Source: Lachnospiraceae bacterium UBA4364 (GTDB lineage: Bacteria; Bacillota; Clostridia; Lachnospirales; Lachnospiraceae). Taken from it: a stretch of DNA of 19,408 nt. The DNA lies in contig DGSK01000006.1 of NCBI GenBank assembly GCA_002393955.1, forward strand, positions 24,884-44,291, read 5' to 3'. The notes below the pieces were generated by a model. The model saw only the letters and a program-made list of their open reading frames with translations. It searched no databases and was not told the origin of the DNA. Both the position numbers and the translations under genes were made by a program. Positions 1-6,977 of the stretch are shown here, in pieces. Each line of letters starts with the position of its first letter. The first letter of the stretch is position 1.

Positions 1-1
1 A

Positions 2-26
2 CTTCCCACATATAGTCTGTGGAAAG
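2..26 (-). terminator. Probable terminator hairpin of the NlpC/P60 gene
   Basis: A hairpin lies 9 bases past the stop of the minus-strand hydrolase gene. The arms (2-10 and 18-26) form 9 pairs around a 7-base loop. The only non-Watson-Crick position (5 with 23) is C:A on the plus strand but a G:U wobble in minus-strand RNA, so the fold is complete only in the transcript of this gene. The U-tract that would confirm a terminator lies beyond the window edge. Confidence 0.5.
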
Positions 27-35
27 ATTTAGTAA

Positions 36-1466
36 TTAATTATTTTTGAACAGTATCGGCATTACATAGCTGTTGATGTTTGCAAGCCATGTGGTGCCGT
101 TTCTTCGTCTTACGGTAAGAGGAGTGACAGCGACGGTATTCTGTGTCAGTATGTTGACTTCACCGCTGCTGTCAGAAACTGATCCCAGGGCACTGATAAC
201 ATAGTTCACGCCGTCAACTGTACCGAGGTAGATCATTGTGTGTCCGGACATGTACAGGGGTGTGCCGGGGTAGCATCCGGCTATTGCTTCGGTTTTCTGT
301 ATGTCGTCCATTTCGCTTATATCCACACAGGTTCCGGGAACACATTTCTGCCAGTTTGTATTTCTGGGCATTTCAAGTCCGAAGCATCTGTATACATTTC
401 TTACCAGCGCGGAGCAATCTACGGAATCAAGCATTCCGCCCCAGCCGTAGGTATCGCCCAGGTATTCGAAAGAAAGGCTTACCACATTTGCTGAAGTCAT
501 GGGAAGGAATCCCACATTTACATCTTTGTTCTGTGCAATCAGTGCAATCTGCTTTACGCAGTTTCCATCCGCGTCCCTTGTGGGAACATATACTGCGTAA
601 TTATTCCATGTGCCCCGTCCCCATATGCTGGTGGGAAGGTCTTTTTCGGGAACAAGCTTTAATGTTGTGCCCATGGTAAGCAGCAGGTCCGAGGTTGCCG
701 GTGAATAGTGCGATTTGGATAAATGGAAATAGTCTGTGGTCACTACGATAAAATCCGTGCCTGCGGTATCATTCTGCCACATGCCAAGCCACTCTGCCTT
801 GTTTTTGCAGAATGCTATATCCATGGCATCAACCCAGCCGGAAACATTGTCAGAGTATCCCCAGTAATAAACATGTCCACCGACAAATGCACACTGTTCT
901 ACCAGGAAGGGATCATTTACTTTCAGGGAGGAAAGTACCACCTCATCATCCGTATCCCCTTCACTGTAGCCTATATAGTCGGGGGTAGGGATAGATTTGA
1001 TCTGTGTTTGCTTTACGGCCAGTGCATAGAAAGGCTTAAGTGTTCCATCCCATGTGGAAGCATTTATGCTCTCCGCAATGCCTGCATAATATGTGGCAGT
1101 ATCCACAGGAATGCTGTTTACATATATGGGTTTCTGTGGCATTTCACTGATCGTGCTTGCTGAGAGGGATGCTTTTAATTCCGTTGCATCATAGCTTTTA
1201 TCAATCTTTGTCAGATCGTTCATGTTGCATCCCTCTGAAACCAGGGCAGATGCATTGAACTGGTCAATATGCTCCGGTGTCATAAGAATAGCTGACGCAA
1301 GTTCGCCTGATCTTGCATTCCAGTAAGCGGCAGTACACATTTCAGCGGATACTGTGCTTTCTGTATGAGGAGCGGCAAATACCGTATCAGTAAATGCAGC
1401 CTGAACCAGGCAGAGTGTAATAATAAATGCGGCAATCTTTTTTGTGATGGGCTTAATTCGTTTCAT
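36..1466 (-). CDS. Secreted SH3-domain NlpC/P60 cell-wall peptidase
   Basis: A 476-residue exported protein, probably cleaving peptide bonds in peptidoglycan stem peptides. A basic N-terminus and hydrophobic stretch (about 11-31, ending T-V-F-A-A) look like a Sec signal peptide. The middle (about 135-320) resembles the paired SH3b modules of YkfC-like enzymes. The C-terminal NlpC/P60 domain has the nucleophile in D-C-S-A-L-V (Cys351) and the base in G-H-T-M-I-Y (His409). Where relatives usually read Y-V-I-H, this reads Y-V-I-S (Ser425), so the third catalytic residue may differ. The start at 1466 was chosen because GGGAGGTG sits 6 bases before that ATG; an upstream in-frame ATG at 1499 has no such site. 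The gene stands alone, divergent from mtaB, with an inverted repeat just upstream of its ribosome site. The fold call is strong; the substrate is unknown. Confidence 0.85.
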   Translation of the reverse strand: MKRIKPITKKIAAFIITLCLVQAAFTDTVFAAPHTESTVSAEMCTAAYWNARSGELASAILMTPEHIDQFNASALVSEGCNMNDLTKIDKSYDATELKASLSASTISEMPQKPIYVNSIPVDTATYYAGIAESINASTWDGTLKPFYALAVKQTQIKSIPTPDYIGYSEGDTDDEVVLSSLKVNDPFLVEQCAFVGGHVYYWGYSDNVSGWVDAMDIAFCKNKAEWLGMWQNDTAGTDFIVVTTDYFHLSKSHYSPATSDLLLTMGTTLKLVPEKDLPTSIWGRGTWNNYAVYVPTRDADGNCVKQIALIAQNKDVNVGFLPMTSANVVSLSFEYLGDTYGWGGMLDSVDCSALVRNVYRCFGLEMPRNTNWQKCVPGTCVDISEMDDIQKTEAIAGCYPGTPLYMSGHTMIYLGTVDGVNYVISALGSVSDSSGEVNILTQNTVAVTPLTVRRRNGTTWLANINSYVMPILFKNN

Positions 1467-1481
1467 GTTTGTCACCTCCCA

Positions 1482-1507
1482 TATAGGATAATTATTCATA
1501 TCCTATA
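1482..1507. promoter_or_regulatory. Inverted repeat upstream of the NlpC/P60 ribosome site
   Basis: TATAGGATA and TATCCTATA form a perfect 9-base inverted repeat with an 8-base spacer, ending one base before the Shine-Dalgarno of the minus-strand hydrolase gene. It could be an operator for a dimeric regulator or a 5' UTR hairpin shielding the transcript. No convincing minus-strand promoter could be fixed nearby, so its place relative to the transcript start is unknown. Confidence 0.5.
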
Positions 1508-1552
1508 ATTTAACACAAATCCATGGTAATGGAAAATGTTTTCAATTTACCG

Positions 1553-1582
1553 ATGACAATAATATAAGTGGAATTGTATAAT
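1553..1582 (+). promoter_or_regulatory. Predicted sigma-A promoter of mtaB
   Basis: ATGACA (1553-1558, five of six to consensus) and a perfect TATAAT (1577-1582) are separated by 18 bases. A start near 1589 would give a leader of about 108 bases before the mtaB ATG. An imperfect inverted repeat (1525-1551) lies just upstream of the -35 box. This is the only good plus-strand promoter in the divergent intergenic region. Confidence 0.65.
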
Positions 1583-1696
1583 AAATCATGATGTATTGCC
1601 GGCAATGTGTCTGGTTTATGCCTGCAGTTGATCGGAATGAGAAACTGTACTGAAAAAGTTAAGCTGAGAAAAGAATTAAGACAGGAACTGTGATAA

Positions 1697-3184
1697 ATGC
1701 AAAACCATGGTAATGATAATATAAAAAGACGCGCGGCACTTCACAATCTGGGCTGCAAGGTAAATGCATATGAACTGGATGCTGTCAGGGAACTGCTTCT
1801 TGCTAATGGTTATGAGATAGTTTCCTTTGATGAACCGGCAGATATATATATAGTGAACACCTGCACTGTCACAAATATCGCAGACAGGAAAAGCAGGCAG
1901 ATGCTCCACCGGGCAAAAAAACGCAGTCCGGAGGCGGTTGTTGTTGCTATGGGATGTTATGTGCAGAGCCGTGGGGAAGCTGCGTCGGAAGATGAGGCTA
2001 TAGATATCTGCATAGGCAATAACCGGAAGACTGAGATCGTCCGGATAATAGAGGATTATATTGAACATCGGAGCAGTACCCCCGGGGCAGCTGATGATTA
2101 TTATGCGGATAACCTGTCGGAACCTGTGGAATACGAGGATATGCATCTGGAGAAAATTGACAGTCACACCAGGGCATATATCAAGATACAGGACGGCTGC
2201 AACCAGTTCTGCTCTTATTGTATGATCCCCTATGCCAGAGGCAGGGTGCGCAGCAGAAAGCCGGAAGATGTATTAGCTGAAATAAGGGCACTGTCAGAAA
2301 ACGGCGTCAGCGAGTTTGTGGTGACGGGGATACATTTAAGCTCTTACGGAACGGATTTTGATATAAAGGGAAAGATCGTTCCGGCAGATAACTTCGGTCC
2401 GGAGCATCTGTTGGATATCCTCACGCAGATAAGTGATGTTGACGGGGTTAAGCGTATACGTCTCGGAAGCCTTGAACCCAGGATAATGACGGAGGATTTT
2501 GTACAGCGGCTGAGCGGTCTTGAAAAGATCTGTCCGCACTTTCACCTGTCATTACAAAGCGGATCCGATACGGTGCTGAAAAGGATGAACAGGCACTATG
2601 ATGGAGCAGAGTACCTGGAATGTGTCGATACACTCAGAAAATATTTTGACAATCCGGCCATTACAACGGATATAATTGCCGGCTTCCCTGGGGAGACGGA
2701 GGAAGAGTTTGAACAGAGCCTTTGCTTTGCCCAAAAGGTCGGTTTCTTTGAAATGCACATCTTTCCATTTTCAAAGAGAAACGGTACCCCTGCGGCAGTG
2801 ATGCCCGGGCAGCTCAGTGAAGCTGAGAAGGCTGCAAGGGTAGGAAGGCTTGAAGCTGCAGAGAAGAATCTTTCCGAGGCATACAGGCTGACCCGGGTAG
2901 GAAAAACAGGGGAAGTGCTTTTTGAGGAAATGCGGGAGTTTGGAGGCAGGAAATATTTTTTCGGACATACGAGGGAGTACGTGAAGGTGCTGGTGCCTGT
3001 GGATGAGGAAGGCACGGCACTTGACGATTTGGGGAAAAGGCAGCAGCTTGGGCAGGGCCTGATCGCAACAGTACTTATTCGCAGACTTTATGATGAGTCT
3101 GAAGATGAAACCAGAAGTAAGGGTGGATCTGCCGGCCATGGCAGAATGTATGTCCTGGCGGATTTGATAAATGATCAAGGATAA
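1697..3184 (+). CDS. mtaB: tRNA t6A37 methylthiotransferase MtaB
   Basis: A radical-SAM enzyme that inserts a methylthio group at C2 of t6A at position 37 of ANN-decoding tRNAs, giving ms2t6A and stabilising codon-anticodon pairing. The N-terminal MTTase domain begins with the subgroup signature H-N-L-G-C-K-V-N-A-Y-E and has cluster cysteines 20, 56 and 87. The radical-SAM triad is Cys168, Cys172 and Cys175 in D-G-C-N-Q-F-C-S-Y-C. A TRAM-like tail follows (about 385-460). At 495 residues it is slightly long, with a short N-terminal extension and an acidic, Ser/Gly-rich tail. AGGA ten bases upstream supports the ATG at 1697. Its product acts on the same tRNA region as the t6A pathway; trmR and trhP, downstream, modify the wobble base. 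The promoter of the next operon overlaps its last codons. Confidence 0.93.
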   Translation: MQNHGNDNIKRRAALHNLGCKVNAYELDAVRELLLANGYEIVSFDEPADIYIVNTCTVTNIADRKSRQMLHRAKKRSPEAVVVAMGCYVQSRGEAASEDEAIDICIGNNRKTEIVRIIEDYIEHRSSTPGAADDYYADNLSEPVEYEDMHLEKIDSHTRAYIKIQDGCNQFCSYCMIPYARGRVRSRKPEDVLAEIRALSENGVSEFVVTGIHLSSYGTDFDIKGKIVPADNFGPEHLLDILTQISDVDGVKRIRLGSLEPRIMTEDFVQRLSGLEKICPHFHLSLQSGSDTVLKRMNRHYDGAEYLECVDTLRKYFDNPAITTDIIAGFPGETEEEFEQSLCFAQKVGFFEMHIFPFSKRNGTPAAVMPGQLSEAEKAARVGRLEAAEKNLSEAYRLTRVGKTGEVLFEEMREFGGRKYFFGHTREYVKVLVPVDEEGTALDDLGKRQQLGQGLIATVLIRRLYDESEDETRSKGGSAGHGRMYVLADLINDQG

Positions 3185-3192
3185 GATATAAT
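3164..3192 (+). promoter_or_regulatory. Predicted sigma-A promoter of the ireB operon
   Basis: TTGATA (3164-3169) and TATAAT (3187-3192) are separated by exactly 17 bases, 11 of 12 consensus positions. The -35 lies inside the 3' end of mtaB. A start near 3199 would place a small hairpin (ACGGAT, loop TATG, ATCCGT, 3199-3214) at the very 5' end of the mRNA, ahead of the ireB ribosome site. Confidence 0.75.
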
Positions 3193-3242
3193 GTAGGGAC
3201 GGATTATGATCCGTATTAAAAGACTGCAAAGAGGAAGTTTAC

Positions 3243-3530
3243 ATGGCAGATATAAATAACACACAGTTTTTCAAAGTCCAGTCTGAGGAAGATGACGGCG
3301 TAAGACAGATACTGCAGGATGTCTATATTGCCCTTTCTGAAAAAGGCTATAATCCTGTCAATCAGATAGTCGGATATATCATGTCAGGTGATCCCACCTA
3401 TATCACCAGCCACAAGAATGCCAGGAGCATCATAATGAAGGCTGAGCGTGATGAGCTGGTAGAAGAGATGCTTACTGAATATATCAGGTTTAACCACTGG
3501 TCAGATGAGGACGAAGAGGACGACATCTGA
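3243..3530 (+). CDS. ireB: IreB family regulatory phosphoprotein (UPF0297)
   Basis: A 95-residue member of the IreB/YrzL family (DUF965), cytosolic. In Enterococcus, IreB is phosphorylated on N-terminal threonines by the PASTA kinase IreK and acts negatively in cephalosporin resistance; here a threonine is present at position 7 (N-N-T-Q-F-F). Conserved family blocks are visible: V-Y-x-A-L-x-E-K-G-Y-N-P-V-N-Q-I-V-G-Y and S-G-D-P-T-Y-I-T-S-H. The acidic C-terminal tail (D-E-D-E-E-D-D-I) is less typical. GAGGAAG precedes the ATG. The gene opens the block shared with Bacillus yrzL-yrrK-yrzB, and its TGA shares a base with the ruvX start, implying coupled translation. Family is certain; function in this organism is inferred. 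Confidence 0.92.
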   Translation: MADINNTQFFKVQSEEDDGVRQILQDVYIALSEKGYNPVNQIVGYIMSGDPTYITSHKNARSIIMKAERDELVEEMLTEYIRFNHWSDEDEEDDI

Positions 3531-3979
3531 TGAGGATAATGGGGCTTGATTTCGGCAGTAAGACGGTGGGAGTGGCGATAAGCGACGCCCTTCTTATTAC
3601 TGCGCAGGGACGTGAGATCATAAGGCGTGAGCATGCATCAAAGCTGAGGCGTACACTTGCCCGTATTGAAGAACTGATCGTAGAAAATGAAGTCAGTGAG
3701 ATCGTTCTCGGTGAACCGCTTAATATGGATGGTTCAGCCGGGGAAAGAGTAAAGCTTACGCTTGAGTTTAAGGAAATGCTTGAACGCAGGACAGGACTGC
3801 CGGTTCATCTCTGGGATGAGCGGCTTACTACTGTTGCCGCAGATGAATATATGAAAGAGGCCGGGATCCCGAGAGAAAAACGCAAGGATTATGTGGACGA
3901 GATCGCGGCGGTTTTTATTTTACAGGGATACTTAAACCGCCTGGCAGATGAGAAGAGGAAGGGCGAAAATAATGAATAA
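3530..3979 (+). CDS. ruvX: RuvX/YqgF Holliday-junction-resolvase-like nuclease
   Basis: A 149-residue RNase H-fold protein. The family is linked to Holliday-junction resolution and to 5' processing of pre-16S rRNA. The opening M-G-L-D-F-G-S-K-T-V-G-V-A-I-S-D carries the first catalytic Asp. The middle E-I-V-L-G-E-P-L-N-M-D-G-S matches the usual V-V-G-L-P-x-N-M-D-G-T block, and W-D-E-R-L-T-T and R-K-D-Y-V-D-E-I-A-A supply the remaining acidic residues. Length is normal. The ATG overlaps the ireB stop by one base and the stop overlaps the next gene by eight, so it is embedded in an operon. No competing start was seen. Confidence 0.93.
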   Translation: MRIMGLDFGSKTVGVAISDALLITAQGREIIRREHASKLRRTLARIEELIVENEVSEIVLGEPLNMDGSAGERVKLTLEFKEMLERRTGLPVHLWDERLTTVAADEYMKEAGIPREKRKDYVDEIAAVFILQGYLNRLADEKRKGENNE

Positions 3980-4226
3980 GATCACTTTAACTTCAGATGA
4001 AGGTGAAAATATAGAACTGTATATTGTTGAGCAGACCACGCTGGGCGGGGTGAATTATTATCTTGCAACCGAAGAGGAATCCGGTGATTCCGATGCGTGG
4101 ATATTAAAGGATGAGTCGGGAAAGGAGGAAGAAGAGGCTCTCTTTACGATAGTAGAGGACGAGACGGAGCTTGCTGCCGTTGCGGGAGTATTCAGCGAAT
4201 TATTGGAAGATACCGATATAGTCTGA
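3972..4226 (+). CDS. DUF1292 (YrzB-like) acidic protein
   Basis: An 84-residue acidic cytosolic protein of the DUF1292/YrzB family, whose function is unknown. The pattern is typical: I-E-L-Y-I-V-E-Q-T-T-L-G-G-V-N-Y-Y-L-A-T near the start, then an acidic segment (D-E-S-G-K-E-E-E-E-A) and a terminal helix. The start at 3972 has AGAGGAAGG seven to eight bases upstream. The in-frame ATG at 3948 lies inside that ribosome site and would add eight residues without a site of its own. It overlaps ruvX by eight bases. In Bacillus the same gene sits between yrrK and yrrL, supporting the assignment by position. Confidence 0.85.
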   Translation: MNKITLTSDEGENIELYIVEQTTLGGVNYYLATEEESGDSDAWILKDESGKEEEEALFTIVEDETELAAVAGVFSELLEDTDIV

Positions 4227-4366
4227 AACGCCTGCGATTGCGGAAAACTGCCGTTAAGGGTTATCGCACGGATTCGCACAGTTTATCTTCGGCCTGTGCC
4301 GGATATATTCCGGTGTGGCGGCAAGAAAGATACAGTACTGGTCCGGGCGTGAATGTGAGGTAGAAG

Positions 4367-6049
4367 TTGAAAAAAAATATAGCAGAAGGCGCGTCACCGC
4401 TTAAGATCATTCCCTTGGGCGGGCTCGACCAGATAGGAATGAACATAACTGTATTTGAGTATGAAGACAGTATAATGATACTGGACTGCGGACTCGGCTT
4501 TCCCGGAGATGATATGTACGGTGTAGATCTGGTAATCCCGGATGTGTCATATCTTGAGGAAAGGATCGACAAGATAAAGGGCTTTGTCATAACCCACGGC
4601 CATGAGGATCATATAGGTGCATTGCCATATATATTAAAAAAGATCAATGTTCCTATATATGCAACAAGGCTTACGACAGCCATAATAGAACATAAGCTTG
4701 AAGAACACTGCATGCTGGATACTACCGTGAGGAAGATCATCAATTTCGGTCAGACCATCACTTTGGGCGATTTTCATGTGGAGTTCATAAGGACAAATCA
4801 CAGCATTGTGGATGCTGCGGCGCTTGCAATCTACACGCCCCAGGGCATAATCGTCCATACAGGTGACTTCAAGGTGGACTATACACCAATCTATGGTGAT
4901 GCAATAGACCTACAGCGCTTTGGCGAACTGGGCAAAAAGGGTGTACTTGCGCTTATGTGTGACAGTACGAATGCGGAAAGACCGGGATTTACACCGTCTG
5001 AAAAGACTGTGGGGACGACTCTGCGTACCATTTTTGAAGAACAGAAGAGAAAGCGTCTTATAATCGCCACTTTTGCATCGAATGTGGACCGTGTGCAGCA
5101 GATAATAAATGTAGCCCATGACTATGGAAGAAAAGTTGCCATAGAGGGGCGCAGCATGGTAAGCATAATAGATATTGCCATAAAGCTTGAGAAATTAAGC
5201 GTTCCGGAAGATACCATAGTGGATATTGACAGACTTAAGGATTTCCCGGAAGACAAGCAGGTGATAATCACTACCGGAAGCCAGGGGGAGCGTCTTGCGG
5301 CACTTTCAAGAATGGCAAACGGAACACACAAGAAGATCGTGATCAATCCCAAGGATGCGGTTGTATTTTCATCACATCCCATACCGGGCAATGAAAAGGC
5401 CGTGACCAAGATCATAAACGAGATCTTTTTGAGGGGAGCGGATGTTATATTCCAGGATACCCATGTGTCCGGACATGCCTGCCAGGAAGAGATAAAGCTT
5501 ATCTATTCGCTGACAAGACCCAAATATGCAATACCTGTACATGGAGAGTATAAGCATTTGAAGGCTCAGGCCAAGATCGCATCGACTCTTGGGTATGACA
5601 GTGAACATATCGTGATAGCACATAGCGGTGATGTGATAGAATTTGACCGGGAAAACGTATCGAAATCGGCCCAGGTGCAGTCCGGCTTCATATTTGTGGA
5701 CGGCCTCGGCGTCGGTGATGTGGGAAATGTGGTACTGCGCGACAGGCAGAGACTTGCCGATGACGGAATAATGGTGCTTGTAATGGCAATGGATAGTGCG
5801 GAACGTGTGGTTTCGGGACCTGAGATCGTGACCAGAGGCTTTGTATATGTCAAGGAAGCAGACGAGCTTCTTGAAGACATCCATATGATAATAGATGATA
5901 CGGTAGTGGATTATTATGAACGCTGCCAGAAGGACACCAGAGAGCATAACAAGTTAAAGAACAGCATAAAGGATGCCGTGGGTGAGTACATATGGAAAAA
6001 GACCAAGCGCAGGCCCATGGTGCTGCCGGTGATACTTGAGATAGGATAA
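4367..6049 (+). CDS. rnjA: Ribonuclease J
   Basis: A 560-residue metallo-beta-lactamase/beta-CASP ribonuclease that degrades and matures RNA with 5' exonuclease and endonuclease activity. It opens with K-I-I-P-L-G-G-L-D-Q-I-G-M-N, the family's N-terminal signature. The zinc motif H-G-H-E-D-H is at 77-82, with further ligands in T-N-H-S-I and H-T-G-D-F. The beta-CASP region and V-S-G-H-A motif follow, then the RNase J C-terminal domain. The start is TTG at 4367, six bases after TGAGGT; an ATG start would cut into the conserved N-terminus. The 140 bases before it hold no convincing promoter, only a short palindrome (CCGGA-TATAT-TCCGG, 4299-4313). A single paralogue is seen here, so J1 versus J2 cannot be decided. 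The gene interrupts the yrzB-mltG neighbourhood known from Bacillus. Confidence 0.95.
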   Translation: MKKNIAEGASPLKIIPLGGLDQIGMNITVFEYEDSIMILDCGLGFPGDDMYGVDLVIPDVSYLEERIDKIKGFVITHGHEDHIGALPYILKKINVPIYATRLTTAIIEHKLEEHCMLDTTVRKIINFGQTITLGDFHVEFIRTNHSIVDAAALAIYTPQGIIVHTGDFKVDYTPIYGDAIDLQRFGELGKKGVLALMCDSTNAERPGFTPSEKTVGTTLRTIFEEQKRKRLIIATFASNVDRVQQIINVAHDYGRKVAIEGRSMVSIIDIAIKLEKLSVPEDTIVDIDRLKDFPEDKQVIITTGSQGERLAALSRMANGTHKKIVINPKDAVVFSSHPIPGNEKAVTKIINEIFLRGADVIFQDTHVSGHACQEEIKLIYSLTRPKYAIPVHGEYKHLKAQAKIASTLGYDSEHIVIAHSGDVIEFDRENVSKSAQVQSGFIFVDGLGVGDVGNVVLRDRQRLADDGIMVLVMAMDSAERVVSGPEIVTRGFVYVKEADELLEDIHMIIDDTVVDYYERCQKDTREHNKLKNSIKDAVGEYIWKKTKRRPMVLPVILEIG

Positions 6050-6090
6050 GTGCAGCCGGTAACCTGTATTTATAGGAGGCTTTGAACGGA

Positions 6091-6417
6091 ATGGTTGAGG
6101 TCGAAAACGAATTATTCAGTCTGGTGGAAGCGGTAAAGCATTCCGCAACCTTTAAGGAATATGACAGGTGGAGACGGATACTCAAGTCAGATCCTGAGCT
6201 TTTTGCAAAGGTGAACAGGTACCGTGCGGAGAATTACAGGCTTCAGTGTCTTGAAGATGACGGCACGCTTCAGGATAAGATAGAGAAATTTGCGGAAGAT
6301 AACAGGGAACTTTCGGAGGAGCCGAGGGTGCATGCTTTTCTGGAAGCTGAGGTCGCACTCTGCAGGATGCTGCAGGAGATCACTCTCAGAGTAGTCAGGG
6401 GGATTGATTTTGAGTAA
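6091..6417 (+). CDS. YlbF family protein
   Basis: A 108-residue, almost wholly helical, soluble protein resembling the YlbF/YmcA (DUF964) family. In Bacillus these proteins form a complex with YaaT that tunes RNase Y cleavage. Supporting features are length, the E-Y-x-x-W-R-R-I-L-K-S-D-P-E-L helix and the spacing of hydrophobic and charged residues. AGGAGG (6074-6079) lies 11 bases before the ATG at 6091. An in-frame TTG at 6082 is only two bases from that site and was rejected. It sits between RNase J and a cell-wall gene and overlaps the latter by eight bases. A link to RNA decay is inferred from family and neighbour. Confidence 0.75.
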   Translation: MVEVENELFSLVEAVKHSATFKEYDRWRRILKSDPELFAKVNRYRAENYRLQCLEDDGTLQDKIEKFAEDNRELSEEPRVHAFLEAEVALCRMLQEITLRVVRGIDFE

Positions 6418-6937
6418 TATCAGTACGAAAAAGATAGTCTGGATGATAGCAAAAACTGTTATTTCAGTTATTATTTTGATGCTGCTTTTTTCCCTGATAT
6501 ACGGTACTGCACAGAAGGCGTATGATTTTGGCTTCAGGATATTTGCAGAGGATCCTGTGGCACCGCCTCCGGGGCTTACGGTATCGGTGGCAGTAGTGGA
6601 AGGCAAATCCGTAATGGAAGTGGGTGAGATACTGCAGGAAAAAGGTCTCATCAGGGATGCAAGGCTCTTTTATCTGCAGGAACTCTTTTCGAATTATCAC
6701 GGCAAGCTGCAGCCGGGGATATATGAACTCAGCAATTCAATGACTCCTGAAGAGATGATGGCGGTAATGGCGGCAAATGCACCGGACGAGATAGAGGGTG
6801 AGGAAGAAGTAACTGTCAGCGGAAACAGCGAGAGCTCTGAGCTGCTGGATGAAAATGCGGACACGGAGTATGTGGGAACGGAAGAAACCTCCGATGAGGA
6901 GATGGAAGAAACATTCGTGGACGAGGCTGCAGAGTAG
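6410..6937 (+). CDS. MltG-like membrane protein lacking the catalytic domain
   Basis: A 175-residue single-pass membrane protein. Residues 10-31 form one transmembrane helix. The extracellular part (about 56-122) resembles the LysM-like N-terminal subdomain of MltG/YceG (V-x-V-V-E-G-K-S-V-M-E-V-G-E-I-L-Q-E-K-G-L-I and K-L-Q-P-G-I-Y-E-L). The remaining residues (127-175) are an acidic tail rich in Glu, Asp and Ser. Full MltG is about twice as long and ends in the lytic transglycosylase domain with its catalytic Glu; none of that is present, and nothing downstream encodes it. The start is TTG at 6410 with AGGGGG seven bases before; TTG at 6404 lies on top of that site. Position between yrzB-type genes and trmR matches Bacillus yrrL (mltG), supporting homology. 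The role is probably non-enzymatic. Confidence 0.7.
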   Translation: MSNISTKKIVWMIAKTVISVIILMLLFSLIYGTAQKAYDFGFRIFAEDPVAPPPGLTVSVAVVEGKSVMEVGEILQEKGLIRDARLFYLQELFSNYHGKLQPGIYELSNSMTPEEMMAVMAANAPDEIEGEEEVTVSGNSESSELLDENADTEYVGTEETSDEEMEETFVDEAAE

Positions 6938-6977
6938 GACTTCGATAGCTGTATTGCGGATAAATGTCTGATATAAA

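Noticed and set aside
236..1163. Several plus-strand frames opposite the NlpC/P60 gene
   Set aside because: They are mutually overlapping, rich in Cys/His/Arg, lack ribosome sites and lie wholly antisense to a well-supported gene.
4227..4366. Promoter for rnjA in the DUF1292-rnjA gap
   Set aside because: Boxes such as TATATT at 4304 lack a -35 partner at acceptable spacing. The only structure is a short 15-base palindrome, so expression by read-through from the ireB promoter is simpler.
5372..5947. 191-codon minus-strand frame inside rnjA
   Set aside because: Antisense shadow of the RNase J beta-CASP region with no initiation signals.
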